NCBI RefSeq assembly: GCF_004364325.1
Contig: NZ_SOCP01000003.1
Coordinates: forward strand, 124,001-188,000
Length of the DNA stretch: 64,000 bases
Direction of reading: 5' to 3'
From: Actinophytocola oryzae
GTDB lineage: Bacteria > Actinomycetota > Actinomycetes > Mycobacteriales > Pseudonocardiaceae
A program made the translations under genes and the position numbers. Under the pieces are notes generated by a model that was given only the letters and a program-made list of their open reading frames with translations, was not told where the DNA came from and ran no database searches. Positions 33,215-41,935 of the stretch are shown here, in pieces; within the stretch, counting starts at the first letter, position 1, and each line of letters opens with the position of its first letter.

Positions 33215-33529
33215 CTACGATCGCGTCACGACAGTACCGGCGTAGCCGCCCTCCCAGTCCCGGGCCTGCAGTTCGTAAGCCTCGGCAGCTGTCCACAACG
33301 CGCCCACCACCCACCACTCCAACCCCGGAACGGCCGCCATGCGCCGCCACGCCACGGCTACGGCCGCCGAGCGCCGCGCGAACTCCCGCCCGCCCAGCTG
33401 AGCGGTCGGCAACTTCGCGATTTCCGCATACGACTCACACGCGTTTTCCAGAACAGCCTTCAGCTCCATCGGCATTACACCCGGATACACTTCACCATCC
33501 CCCAGGACATCCCCGTAATTTGATCTCAT
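33215..33529 (-). CDS. Small hypothetical protein divergent from the XRE regulator
   Basis: 104 aa from ATG 33529 (GGATCGACT precedes it); an in-frame ATG at 33559 is an alternative. The product is mostly helical: MELKAVLENACESYAEIAKLPTAQLGGREFARRSAAVAVAWRRMAAVPGLEWWVVGALWTAAEAYELQAR, cited here in part only as landmarks around residues 20-90. No motif is recognised. Location opposite an XRE/DUF397 cassette hints that it belongs to the same poorly understood module, perhaps as a third partner. Confidence 0.55.
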   Translation of the reverse strand: MRSNYGDVLGDGEVYPGVMPMELKAVLENACESYAEIAKLPTAQLGGREFARRSAAVAVAWRRMAAVPGLEWWVVGALWTAAEAYELQARDWEGGYAGTVVTRS

Positions 33530-33664
33530 AGTCGATCCGTTCCCATTCGACGCAAACATGTCGTTTGTGTGTGCACGGCCATGAATCCCACGTCTGGACG
33601 GTACGCTCGGTTCCGGGAACTCGCCTTGAGTTCCTTGCCTGGGAACCAAGAAAGTGCGGAGCGC

Positions 33665-34483
33665 ATGTCGGAGAAGAACCCTCAACCTCGGGACCGTCAA
33701 TGGGGGGCGCGGCTCCGCGCGATACGCACCGAGCGTTGCAACCTGTTCATAGGCGACGCCGCCGCCCGCGCCGGTTGGTACGGTTCGAAGCTCAGCAGAA
33801 CCGAACGGGGACTACGTCCCGTGAGCATCCAGGACGTCGCCACGCTGCTCACGGCCTGGGGCCTGCCGGCAGTGGAGCGGGAACAGGTCCTGAGCGAGCT
33901 TGTCGACGGCTCGACATCAGGATGGTGGTCCCGCCCGATACCGGGCGTACCAGAAGATGTGGGCACTTTGGCCAGCTACGAGGCAGAAGCGAGGGAACTG
34001 TTCGACGTGGCGATCGGTGCCGTACCAGGACTCGTACAGACCTATGCCTACGCGGCCGGGATCATGTCCGCTTCCGGCGTACCGCCAGCTGATATAGAGA
34101 CACGATGGATGGCACGTCTCCGTAGGCAGCAGGTTCTCACGAAAGCGGACTACACGGCCTTCATCTCCGAGTCAGCCCTGCGCACGCGGTGGGGTGGCGT
34201 CGAAGCGTGGCGGGAGCAGCTCGACCGGCTGATCCACAGCGACGAGATAGGCAGGCGTATCCGAATCATTCCCGAAGACCAGACAGACTTCGCGTTGCTG
34301 CACTCATGGCTGTGGATGAGCTTCGCCCACACACCACCCGTGGTCCACGTGGAGTTGAAGACAGGGGCGACTTTCGTTCACGAAGCCGAGCAGTACACAG
34401 AGCTGTTGGGTCGGCTAGATCACGTTGGAATTCCCAGGTCGGGAACCCGTACCCTGATCAGGCGACTAATCGAGAGGGCATGA
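33665..34483 (+). CDS. XRE-family HTH regulator with DUF5753 domain
   Basis: 272 aa. N-terminal HTH (WGARLRAIRTERCNLFIGDAAARAGWYGSKLSRTERGLRPVS, residues about 10-55) is followed by DUF5753 (LASYEAEARELFDVAIGAVPGLVQTYAYAAGIM ... HTPPVVHVELKTG ... EQYTELLGRLDHV). Such regulators are highly multiplied in filamentous actinomycetes and are encoded with DUF397 proteins; the best known are linked to development and antibiotic regulation. The ATG at 33665 begins the conserved domain directly; an ATG at 33569 would add 32 residues. The stop overlaps the DUF397 start region. Confidence 0.9.
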   Translation: MSEKNPQPRDRQWGARLRAIRTERCNLFIGDAAARAGWYGSKLSRTERGLRPVSIQDVATLLTAWGLPAVEREQVLSELVDGSTSGWWSRPIPGVPEDVGTLASYEAEARELFDVAIGAVPGLVQTYAYAAGIMSASGVPPADIETRWMARLRRQQVLTKADYTAFISESALRTRWGGVEAWREQLDRLIHSDEIGRRIRIIPEDQTDFALLHSWLWMSFAHTPPVVHVELKTGATFVHEAEQYTELLGRLDHVGIPRSGTRTLIRRLIERA

Positions 34484-34485
34484 TC

Positions 34486-34665
34486 ATGACTTGGAAGAAG
34501 TCAAGCTTCACCAACACGGACAACTGCGTTGAGCTGCGTTGCCACACCGCAGCGATCCGGGACAGCAAGCACCCGCAAGCAGTCATGCCTGTCAGCCGTA
34601 CCGCCCTGGCTCAACTCACCATGTTCGTTCAGGTCGAGCCGTCAGGAGCGTGCCGACGCGGCTGA
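34486..34665 (+). CDS. DUF397 protein, XRE partner
   Basis: 59 aa. MTWKKSSFTNTDNCVELRC followed by AAIRDSKHPQA is the diagnostic start of DUF397, and the rest (SRTALAQLTMFVQ) matches the usual C-terminal half. GAGAGG lies about 8 nt before ATG 34486; ATG 34480, which overlaps the XRE stop, is an alternative. DUF397 proteins work with the adjacent DUF5753 regulator, likely as an antagonist or toxin/antitoxin-like partner. Confidence 0.88.
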   Translation: MTWKKSSFTNTDNCVELRCHTAAIRDSKHPQAVMPVSRTALAQLTMFVQVEPSGACRRG

Positions 34666-34903
34666 ATGGGTCGAGGCGCTCCGCCACGGTGGTCCACCAC
34701 CGCCCGCCGACCTGACTTACCCCCCGGTAACACCCACCCCTGAGCCGACGACGTACGAGGTCATGGAGGGTGTGGAGGTGCCAGACGAGCTGCTGGCCGC
34801 ACTGTTCGCGGGTTGGCGGAACGACATCGACTCGGTGCCCTACGCCCACCAGCCGGAGTGCGACCGGTTGGTCAGGGCGCTACTCCCGGACAGCGGCTCG
34901 TGA
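34529..34903 (+). CDS. Hypothetical protein overlapping the DUF397 gene, start uncertain
   Basis: Coding-like codon use is clear from about 34645 (ERADAAEWVEALRHGGPPPP) to the stop: a proline-rich linker (LTYPPVTPTPEPTTYEV) and a helical tail (VPDELLAALFAGWRNDIDSVPYAHQPECDRLVRALL). There is no ATG or GTG at the front of this stretch. Options are the TTG at 34529, deep inside the DUF397 gene, a frameshift from DUF397, or the ATG at 34763, which keeps only 46 residues. The first residues from the TTG are a DUF397 shadow. Function unknown. Confidence 0.45.
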   Translation: MSCVATPQRSGTASTRKQSCLSAVPPWLNSPCSFRSSRQERADAAEWVEALRHGGPPPPADLTYPPVTPTPEPTTYEVMEGVEVPDELLAALFAGWRNDIDSVPYAHQPECDRLVRALLPDSGS

Positions 34904-34995
34904 CGGTGCGTCGGGCGGCGGTAGATCCACAGTTGACACTCCGCTACGATGTGCGCGGCTCGGGGGCCGTCAGTCCTACGTGGGGGTTGTCCTTC

Positions 34996-37308
34996 ATGCG
35001 TCGTGCGCTGCCCGCCGTCGTCTCTTCGCTGCTCACCGCGGGGTTCCTGTTCGCGGGGCCACCCGCCCTTCAGGCGCAGGAGGACCCGACCCCGTCCACC
35101 TACACGTCCGTCTCGCCCGCGAGGGTGCTCGACACCCGCAACGGAACCGGTACCGGCACGACGACGCCGGTCGGTCCGGGCGCGACCATCACGCTCGACC
35201 TCGCGGGGAACGTGCCGGAGGCCGCCACGGCGGTGGTCCTCAACGTGACCGGGGTGGCGCCGACGGTCGGCACGTTCGTGACGGTCTACCCGACCGGGAT
35301 CGGCAGGCCGACCACCTCGAACCTCAACCTGTCGCCCGGTGACACGCGGCCCATCCAGGTGACCGTCGCACTCGGCGCGAACCGGTCGGTCAACCTCTTC
35401 AACAACGCGGGTTCCACGCACCTGCTCGCCGACCTCGCCGGCTACTACGCCCCGGGCACCGGCGCGAAGTTCACGGCGCTGAGCCCGAACCGGGTCCTCG
35501 ACACGCGCAGCACAGGAGGTCCGCTCGGCCCGAGGGCCACCCGCGTGCTCGACCTGACCAACCGGATCCCCACGTCGGCGACCGCGGTCACCTTCAACCT
35601 CACCGGCACCGGCCCGACCGCGACGACCTTCGTCAGTGCCTTCCCCACGGGCGGTTCGGTGCCGAACGCGTCGAGCCTCAACCTGCCCGCCGGCGACACG
35701 CGTGCCAACCTCGTGACCGTCGCCGTCGGCGCCGACCGCAAGGTCAGCCTGTTCAACAACGCGGGCGACGTGCAGCTCATCGCGGACCTGACCGGCTTCT
35801 ACACCCCGGAATTCGGCGCGTCCTTCGTGCCGATCAACCCCGCCCGCGTGCTCGACACCCGCAACGGCACCGGCGTCGACGGCCGCACCCTGCCGGTCAC
35901 CACGCGCGAGATCATCTCCGTGGACCTCACCAACGCCGTCCCGCTCACCGCGACCGGCGCCATCATCAACATCACCGGCGTCAGCGCGAGCGCGTCGACG
36001 TTCGTGACGGCGTGGCCGCAGTTCGAGAACCAGCCCGCCGCCTCGACGCTCAACCTGGGTGCCGGTCAGACCGTCCCGAACGCCGCGGTCGTGTCCTTCT
36101 CCAGGATGCGCGGCCTCAACCTGTTCAACAACGCGGGTGACGTGCACCTGATCGCCGACCTGGCGGGCGTGTTCGCCGTGTCCGAGCAGGACTGCACCAC
36201 CGGCTGCGTGTACGCGTGGGGCGACAACTTCGCCCACAAGCTCGGCACCGGCGAGACCGTGACCGACTCCGGCACGCCCACGCAGGTCGCCGGGCTGTCC
36301 GGGGTGCGGGCCGTCGACGGCGGCGGCTACCGCAACGGCTACGCGCTGAAGACCGACGGCACCGTGCGTGCCTGGGGCAGCAACGACGACGGCCAGCTCG
36401 GCAACGGCTGGACCTCGGACGGCACCGGCGGCGGGTCCGCGGTGCCGGTGCCGGTCACGGGCCTGACCGGGGTCAGCGCGATCGCCGCGGGCGGGGCCAC
36501 CGCGTTCGCGCTGAAGACCGACGGCACCGTCTGGTCGTGGGGCGCCGGCGTGCAGGGCATCCTCGGCAACGGCGGCACGACCGACGTGAGCGTGCCGGTG
36601 CGGGTCAGCGGGCTGACGAACGTCGTGAGCATCGCCAACACCGGCACGGCCGGGTACGCGGTGCGTGCGGACGGCACGGTCTGGGCGTGGGGCTCGAACG
36701 CGGCAGGCGCGCTCGGCCAGCCGTCGAGCGTCGCGTTCACGACGACACCCGTGCAGGTGGCGGGCCTGGACAGCGCCACGTCGGTGGCGGGCGGCGGCAA
36801 CGGCGGCTACGCCGTGCGTGCGGACGGCACCGTGTGGGCGTGGGGCGTCAACACCGAGGGCCAGCTCGGCAACGGCTCGTCGGTGCTGCAGTCGGCGACG
36901 CCGGTGCGGGTCGGTGACCTGACCGGCGTGACCTCGGTCGCGGGTGGCCGCTACAACGGCTACGCGACCAGGGCCGACGGCACGGTGTGGGCGTGGGGCG
37001 CGGGCTCCGACGGCGCGCTGGGCAGCGGCGTCGACTGCTCGCAGACCGACTTCCCGTGTGCGTCGGGCGTGCCGGTCCAGGTGGCGAAGCTCGCCGACGT
37101 CACGGCCGTGGCCAGCTTCGAGTACGGCGGCCTGGTGCTTCGCGCGGACAACACCATCTCGGGCTGGGGCTTCAACGGCTCCCAGACCCTGGCCAACGAC
37201 TCGGCGTACTGGTCGGCGCCGCAGCCGGTGCCCGCCAACGGGTTGAGCGGCGTCAGCGCGGTCGGCGCAGGCGAGTACTCCGCCTACGCGGTGGTCCCCA
37301 GCCCGTGA
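34996..37308 (+). CDS. Secreted protein: three beta-repeat domains plus RCC1-like propeller
   Basis: 770 aa. Signal peptide residues 1-28 (LPAVVSSLLTAGFLFAGPP ... QA). Three homologous domains of about 115 residues follow, each beginning ARVLDTRNGTG or NRVLDTRSTGG and ending LFNNAGxxHLLADLxGxY; this domain is common in secreted actinobacterial proteins. From about residue 395 seven RCC1-type blades repeat the pattern YALKTDGTVRAWGSNDDGQLGNG, AVRADGTVWAWGxN. The propeller is likely a binding scaffold on the cell surface or outside. No enzyme motif or anchor is visible. The ATG at 34996 is the only start that gives a signal peptide. Confidence 0.85.
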   Translation: MRRALPAVVSSLLTAGFLFAGPPALQAQEDPTPSTYTSVSPARVLDTRNGTGTGTTTPVGPGATITLDLAGNVPEAATAVVLNVTGVAPTVGTFVTVYPTGIGRPTTSNLNLSPGDTRPIQVTVALGANRSVNLFNNAGSTHLLADLAGYYAPGTGAKFTALSPNRVLDTRSTGGPLGPRATRVLDLTNRIPTSATAVTFNLTGTGPTATTFVSAFPTGGSVPNASSLNLPAGDTRANLVTVAVGADRKVSLFNNAGDVQLIADLTGFYTPEFGASFVPINPARVLDTRNGTGVDGRTLPVTTREIISVDLTNAVPLTATGAIINITGVSASASTFVTAWPQFENQPAASTLNLGAGQTVPNAAVVSFSRMRGLNLFNNAGDVHLIADLAGVFAVSEQDCTTGCVYAWGDNFAHKLGTGETVTDSGTPTQVAGLSGVRAVDGGGYRNGYALKTDGTVRAWGSNDDGQLGNGWTSDGTGGGSAVPVPVTGLTGVSAIAAGGATAFALKTDGTVWSWGAGVQGILGNGGTTDVSVPVRVSGLTNVVSIANTGTAGYAVRADGTVWAWGSNAAGALGQPSSVAFTTTPVQVAGLDSATSVAGGGNGGYAVRADGTVWAWGVNTEGQLGNGSSVLQSATPVRVGDLTGVTSVAGGRYNGYATRADGTVWAWGAGSDGALGSGVDCSQTDFPCASGVPVQVAKLADVTAVASFEYGGLVLRADNTISGWGFNGSQTLANDSAYWSAPQPVPANGLSGVSAVGAGEYSAYAVVPSP

Positions 37309-37341
37309 GCAATCTCCGCCTCGCGGCGGATCCCTTGCGGT

Positions 37342-37392
37342 AAGCGCTTGCCTGAGTGGCCCCCGGTTGTTCTAATCGTTCCAAGCAACGAT
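37342..37392 (+). promoter_or_regulatory. Rhamnosidase promoter with two dyads (LacI-like operator)
   Basis: TTGCCT (37348-37353), 17 bp, TCTAAT (37371-37376) is a strong sigma-70-type promoter. AAGCGCTT (37342-37349), the core of LacI-family operators, overlaps the -35. A second dyad ATCGTT-N6-AACGAT (37375-37392) overlaps the expected start of transcription. Two operators around one promoter fit tight, possibly looped, repression. Confidence 0.6.
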
Positions 37393-37415
37393 GCTGAACA
37401 GCCGGGGGTTCGCTC

Positions 37416-40373
37416 ATGCGCCGTCGAGGGTTGTCGCTCGTCTTCGTGGTGGCCGCGGTTCTGACGACGTTCCTGACGACCGTCGCCGCGACCTCCTCCG
37501 CCAACCACTCACCTGGCGCGCCGGAGCGGCTCACGGTCGACGGCCGGGTGAGTCCGCTCGCGATCGACGGGGTGCCGCACTTCTCGTGGCTGCCAACCGA
37601 TCGCGACGACGACGAGGTTCAGACGGCCTACCAGGTGGTCGTCCGCCGGGGCGACCGCGTGGTGTGGGACAGCGGCCGGGTCGCCTCGACCGAGCAGTCG
37701 TGGGTGGCCGGACCGTCCCTGCCGGCAGGCACGTCCTACCGGTGGACCGTGCGGACGTGGGACCGGCGCGGCGCGGCGTCGCCGTTCGCTCCCCCGGCCG
37801 CGTTCGACACCGGCATCGGCGACGGCGACTGGTCGGGTGCCGCGTGGGTTCGCCGTGACACCACGGGAAACGACGCCGCGAACGAGTGGACACTGGCACG
37901 TAGGGTGATCCCGGTCGGGAAGAGCCGCGTGACGCGGGCACGTGTGTACGTCGCGGCCGTCGGGGACTGGGAGCTGCGCGTGGACGGCCGCTCGGTCACA
38001 CGCGGCTCGTCCTACGGCTACCCGGGCGAGGGCTACTACGACGTGGCCGCCCCCGAAGTGCGGGCTTGGCGGCCGCTCGCGATCGGGATCCGTTACCACT
38101 ACTGGAACTGCCGCTGCCAGGGACGCGCGAACGGCCCGGTCGACGGGCCGTCGGGCCTGCTGGTCAAGGTCGTGGTCGAGCACGCGGACGGCACGCGTGA
38201 GGTGACCGTGTCGGACAGCTCGTGGCGCCTGTCCCGCGACACGGCCGAGGACGTCTCGACGATCACCTACCGCAACTCGGACTCCGGCGACGTGGTCGAG
38301 CACCACGACGCCACGCTGGCGCAGACCGGCTGGGACACAACACGTTTCGACGACACCGCGTGGGCACCGGCGACGGTCGTCGGCAGGCACCCCAGGCCAA
38401 CGCCGGAAAGCTGCACCGCGTACGGCTCGTCGCCGTGCACGATCACCCACCTCGCCGCGCAGCAGGCCCACGTCAGCCGCACGACCGTCCGGCCGGTGTC
38501 GGTGAAACGCCTGCCGGACGGGACGTTGTTCGCCGACATGGGCGAGGTCGTCTCGGCCGTGCCGAGGATCGGGTTCCGCGACGGCACGGCAGGCCACCAG
38601 GTGACCGTGACCACGAGCTACCGCCGCAACAACACCACCCTCGCCGCGGCGGTGGCTCCCGGCGCGACCACGCTGGTTCTGGCCGACGCCACAGGTGTCC
38701 ACCCCGGCGACGAGATCGTCGTCGACGCGCCCGCGAGCGGCTTCGGACCGGGCGACCCGGAGACACGCACGGTCACGAGCACGAGTCCACAAGGGACTGT
38801 ACTGGACCGCCCGCTGCGCAAGGCCCACGCGGCGGGAACCTGGGTGGAGAACTCGCGTGCGGGCAGGTCCGGGCTGGACACCCAGGGCAGCGACCTGCGT
38901 TACCTGTACACGCAGAAGGCAGGCAGGCAGACGGCGGAGCCGTTCACGTACTGGGGCTGGCGCTACCTGGAGATCGCCGATCCCGGCGAGCGGCTGCCGG
39001 AGATCAGCGCCGTGGTCCAGTCGACCGACGTCCGGCGCGACGAGGCGGCCACGTTCTCGAGCAGCGACCGCACGCTGGACGCCGTCTTCGACCTGATGCG
39101 GCACTCGGCGCTGATGTCGGCCCAGAACGTCTTCCTCGACACGCCGACCCGCGAGAAGGGCCAGTTCCTCGGCGACGCCATCGACATCTCGTTCGCCACC
39201 ATGGCCGCGCTCGGCGAGCGGAGCCTGACCAGGCAGGCGATCGTCGAGTTCGCGCACTCGCAGTCCCGTTACTGGCCGAACGGCGCGATGAACGCCGTCT
39301 ACCCCAACGGCGACGGCCGCCGCGACATCCCGGACTACACCGAGATGTTCCCCGAGTGGGTCATGCGCTACCACCAGCTCACCGGCGACGACTCCCTTGT
39401 GGCACAGGTGTTCCCGGCCCTGCGCGGGGTCGCGGACTATCTCCTCGCCTCGGTCGACGACACCGGGCTCGTCCACCAGCTGCCCGGCGGCAGCGGCGCG
39501 TACGGAGGCGGCATCATCGACTGGCCCGCCCCGATGCGTTACGACTACGTGGTCACCGACAACGGCTCCCGCACGGTCGTGAACGCGCTGGCCGTCGGCG
39601 CCCTGCGTGCGGTCGCGGCCGCCGCCAGGGTCACGGGCGACCCGATCGCCGCCACCTACGACCAGCGGGCCGACGCGATCACCGCCGCCATGAACGACCG
39701 CCTCCGCGACCCGTCGACCGGCCGCTACTCCGACGGCCTCGCGCTCTCGACCGGGCAGCGCATCGACAGCTTCGCCGAGCACTCGCAGAGCTTCCCGATC
39801 GCCTACGGCGTCGCGCCCCGGGAGTCCTATGCGGACCTGAGTGCCTACCTCGACGAGCTGGGCATGCGGCAGGGCCCGATGACCCTGCGACAGCTCCTCA
39901 CGGCACTGGAGAGGACCGGCCGCACGGACACGCTCGTGCGGCTGCTCACCGACCCCGAGGGCGACGGGCCGGCGCGGACACTCGCCGAGGGCGGCACGTT
40001 CATGTGGGAGCAGTGGACCCCCGGCTGCGCGGTCGCGGGCTGCACCGGCGCGGACGTGAGCCAGCGCAGCAGTGAGAGCCTGTCGCACGGCTGGGGCGCG
40101 GCGGGCATCACGGGCATCCTCCGGGGACTGTTGGGCGTGGCGGTCACGAGCCCCGGTGCCGCGACGGTCACGGTCACCCCACCCGCGACCGGGCTCGACC
40201 GCGCGAGCGGTACGGTCTGGACGGAACGCGGCCCACTACGAGTGAAGTGGACGAACGGCCACCGAGGCACTGAAGTCGACATCACCGTCCCGGTAAACGT
40301 CACCGCGACGGTCGTACTGCCGAACGGCTCGACCCACACCGTCGGCTCCGGCCACTCCCACGTCGCGAGCTGA
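37416..40373 (+). CDS. Secreted alpha-L-rhamnosidase (glycoside hydrolase family 78)
   Basis: 985 aa. Signal peptide residues 1-29. Domain order matches GH78: N-terminal fibronectin-like domain (PHFSWLPTDRDDDEVQTAYQVVV), Bac_rhamnosid_N (SRVTRARVYVAAVGDWELRVDGRSV), middle beta domain, the (alpha/alpha)6 catalytic barrel (TFSSSDRTLDAVFDLMRHSALMSAQNVFLDTPTREKGQFLGDA, with the acidic substrate-binding residues around DTPTREK) and the C-terminal beta domain beginning SLSHGWGA. It removes terminal L-rhamnose from plant glycosides or polysaccharides outside the cell. Single gene, with its own promoter and LacI-like sites. Confidence 0.93.
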   Translation: MRRRGLSLVFVVAAVLTTFLTTVAATSSANHSPGAPERLTVDGRVSPLAIDGVPHFSWLPTDRDDDEVQTAYQVVVRRGDRVVWDSGRVASTEQSWVAGPSLPAGTSYRWTVRTWDRRGAASPFAPPAAFDTGIGDGDWSGAAWVRRDTTGNDAANEWTLARRVIPVGKSRVTRARVYVAAVGDWELRVDGRSVTRGSSYGYPGEGYYDVAAPEVRAWRPLAIGIRYHYWNCRCQGRANGPVDGPSGLLVKVVVEHADGTREVTVSDSSWRLSRDTAEDVSTITYRNSDSGDVVEHHDATLAQTGWDTTRFDDTAWAPATVVGRHPRPTPESCTAYGSSPCTITHLAAQQAHVSRTTVRPVSVKRLPDGTLFADMGEVVSAVPRIGFRDGTAGHQVTVTTSYRRNNTTLAAAVAPGATTLVLADATGVHPGDEIVVDAPASGFGPGDPETRTVTSTSPQGTVLDRPLRKAHAAGTWVENSRAGRSGLDTQGSDLRYLYTQKAGRQTAEPFTYWGWRYLEIADPGERLPEISAVVQSTDVRRDEAATFSSSDRTLDAVFDLMRHSALMSAQNVFLDTPTREKGQFLGDAIDISFATMAALGERSLTRQAIVEFAHSQSRYWPNGAMNAVYPNGDGRRDIPDYTEMFPEWVMRYHQLTGDDSLVAQVFPALRGVADYLLASVDDTGLVHQLPGGSGAYGGGIIDWPAPMRYDYVVTDNGSRTVVNALAVGALRAVAAAARVTGDPIAATYDQRADAITAAMNDRLRDPSTGRYSDGLALSTGQRIDSFAEHSQSFPIAYGVAPRESYADLSAYLDELGMRQGPMTLRQLLTALERTGRTDTLVRLLTDPEGDGPARTLAEGGTFMWEQWTPGCAVAGCTGADVSQRSSESLSHGWGAAGITGILRGLLGVAVTSPGAATVTVTPPATGLDRASGTVWTERGPLRVKWTNGHRGTEVDITVPVNVTATVVLPNGSTHTVGSGHSHVAS

Positions 40374-40390
40374 CCCCCCCGCGCCCAACG

Positions 40391-40443
40391 CACTGAAGGA
40401 CGCCTTCCTGACGCTGGACGTACTGAAGGCGTCCTTCATAACA
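40391..40443. repeat. Hairpin member of the 30-bp repeat family
   Basis: TGAAGGACGCCTTC (40394-40407) and its perfect reverse complement (40425-40438) form a 14-bp stem with a 17-nt loop containing GACGCTGGACG. It has the same end cap (CACTGAAGGAC) and core as the arrays at 7158 and 50009, reduced to about one unit. It lies directly after the rhamnosidase stop and may end that transcript. Confidence 0.75.
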
Positions 40444-40500
40444 CCGGGCGTCCAAGTCACCGGGAACCGCGCACGGATCGCCGTGCGAGTACGAAGGAAG

Positions 40501-40516
40501 TCCGGCGAAAGCCGGA
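40501..40516 (+). other. Hairpin with GNRA tetraloop upstream of the carrier-protein operon
   Basis: TCCGGC-GAAA-GCCGGA: a perfect 6-bp stem closed by a GAAA loop, 67 nt before the aminotransferase ATG. A -10-like TACCGT follows at 40533-40538. It could be a terminator remnant or a leader RNA element; nothing more is visible. Confidence 0.35.
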
Positions 40517-40582
40517 AGTGAGCCGCCGTCCCTACCGTGAAAATCACACACGAGGGGGCGTGAGGAAGGCGGCTCTGTCGTC

Positions 40583-41935
40583 ATGAAACTGGCAATGTTC
40601 GGCGGGAAGCCCGCGGTCAGACGAGAGTACCGGCGGCTGGAGTGGCCCGTCGTCACGGACGCCGACCGCGAGGCCGTGGCCCGCGTGCTCGACAGTCGCA
40701 AGTTCACGGTCGGCGCCAAGAACGAGGCCGAGATCCACGGCCTGGAGCGGGAATGGGCCGAGTTCTGCGGCACCCGCTACGCGGTGTCGGTCAACAGCGG
40801 GACGGTCGCGCTGGAGCTGGCGCTGGCCGCACTCGGTCTCCAGCCCGGCGACGAGGTCATCGTGCCCGCGCTGAGCTACGTCGCGACCGCGATGGCGCCC
40901 CTGTACTCGCTCGCGGTACCTGTGTTCGTCGACATCGACCCGGTGACCTTCAACATCGACGTCTCCAGGATCGAAGCCAAGATCACCAACCGCACGCGGG
41001 CGATCGTGCCGGTGCACCTGGGCGGTCTGCCCGCGGACATGGACGAGATCCTCGCGCTGGCAAGGAAGTACGACCTGCTCGTGGTCGAGGACGCCGTGCA
41101 GGCGCAGGGCGGCATCTACCGCGAGCGCACGTGCGGGTCGATCGGCCACGCGGGCGTGTTCAGCCTCAACGTGGAGAAGAGCATCCCGACCTGCGGCGAG
41201 GGCGGCCTGGTCGTCACCGACCGGGAGGACGTCGTCGAGCGCATCCGCAGCCTGCGCATCCTCGGCGAGGACCTGTCCACCGAGGAGCGGCTGTACGTCT
41301 CCGCGACGCGGGGCTCGAACCTCAAGCTCAGCTCGGTGCTCGCCGCGTTCACCCGCAGTCAGCTCGACCGTTTCTGGCAGTACCAGGAGAAACGGGACGA
41401 GAACACGCCCGTGTTCGTCGACCGCCTCGCGCAGCTGCCCGGCATCGTCGCGCCGACCGTCCCCGACGACCGCACGCACATGTGGCACATGCTGCGCTTC
41501 CGGTTCGACCCGACGGCAGCGGGCCTGGTCGGCGTCACCCCTGGCCGGTTCCGTGCCGCGCTGCGCCGCGCGCTGCTCGCCGAGGGCGTGCCCCTCACGC
41601 ACTACCAGATCATCCCGCTGCCCGGCCAACCCGTGTTCCAGGAGCAGAACGCCTTCGGGAACGGGCTGCCGTGGACGCTGCCCGGCACCAACCCGCAGCG
41701 CTACGACCTCGCCGACTACCCGGTGACGTGCCAGGTCATCGAGGACTCCCTGTGCCTGCGCAGGATGCACCTCAACCCCGAGGCCGGTCCCGCGCTCGCC
41801 GAGTACGCGACGGCGTTCGAACGCGTGTGGGACAACCTGCCCCGGATCGCCCGCTACGCCCGCTCCATGCCGTACGAGCCGCCGTGGCACGCCGTGCCCA
41901 ACGGCCCGCGCCTCGCCGAGCTGGACGCGGCATGA
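40583..41935 (+). CDS. DegT/DnrJ/EryC1-family aminotransferase of the AmCP cluster
   Basis: 450 aa PLP enzyme. The PLP lysine is K199 in FSLNVEKSIPTCGEGG, with the ring-binding Asp in VVEDAVQAQGG (D170) and the AHBA-synthase/sugar-aminotransferase start MKLAMFGGKPAVR. Members transaminate keto groups on sugars, cyclitols or carrier-bound ketones. First gene of a coupled operon with split transketolase and LysW/X/Y/Z/K homologues. By analogy with vazabitide A biosynthesis it would aminate the 6-keto group made by transketolase on the carrier-bound chain. The substrate is an inference. It ends ATGA with the next gene. Confidence 0.9.
   Translation: MKLAMFGGKPAVRREYRRLEWPVVTDADREAVARVLDSRKFTVGAKNEAEIHGLEREWAEFCGTRYAVSVNSGTVALELALAALGLQPGDEVIVPALSYVATAMAPLYSLAVPVFVDIDPVTFNIDVSRIEAKITNRTRAIVPVHLGGLPADMDEILALARKYDLLVVEDAVQAQGGIYRERTCGSIGHAGVFSLNVEKSIPTCGEGGLVVTDREDVVERIRSLRILGEDLSTEERLYVSATRGSNLKLSSVLAAFTRSQLDRFWQYQEKRDENTPVFVDRLAQLPGIVAPTVPDDRTHMWHMLRFRFDPTAAGLVGVTPGRFRAALRRALLAEGVPLTHYQIIPLPGQPVFQEQNAFGNGLPWTLPGTNPQRYDLADYPVTCQVIEDSLCLRRMHLNPEAGPALAEYATAFERVWDNLPRIARYARSMPYEPPWHAVPNGPRLAELDAA

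Noticed and set aside
34933..34950. Promoter TTGACA ... TACGAT before the RCC1 protein
   Set aside because: The boxes are only 6 bp apart, too close for a sigma-70 promoter.
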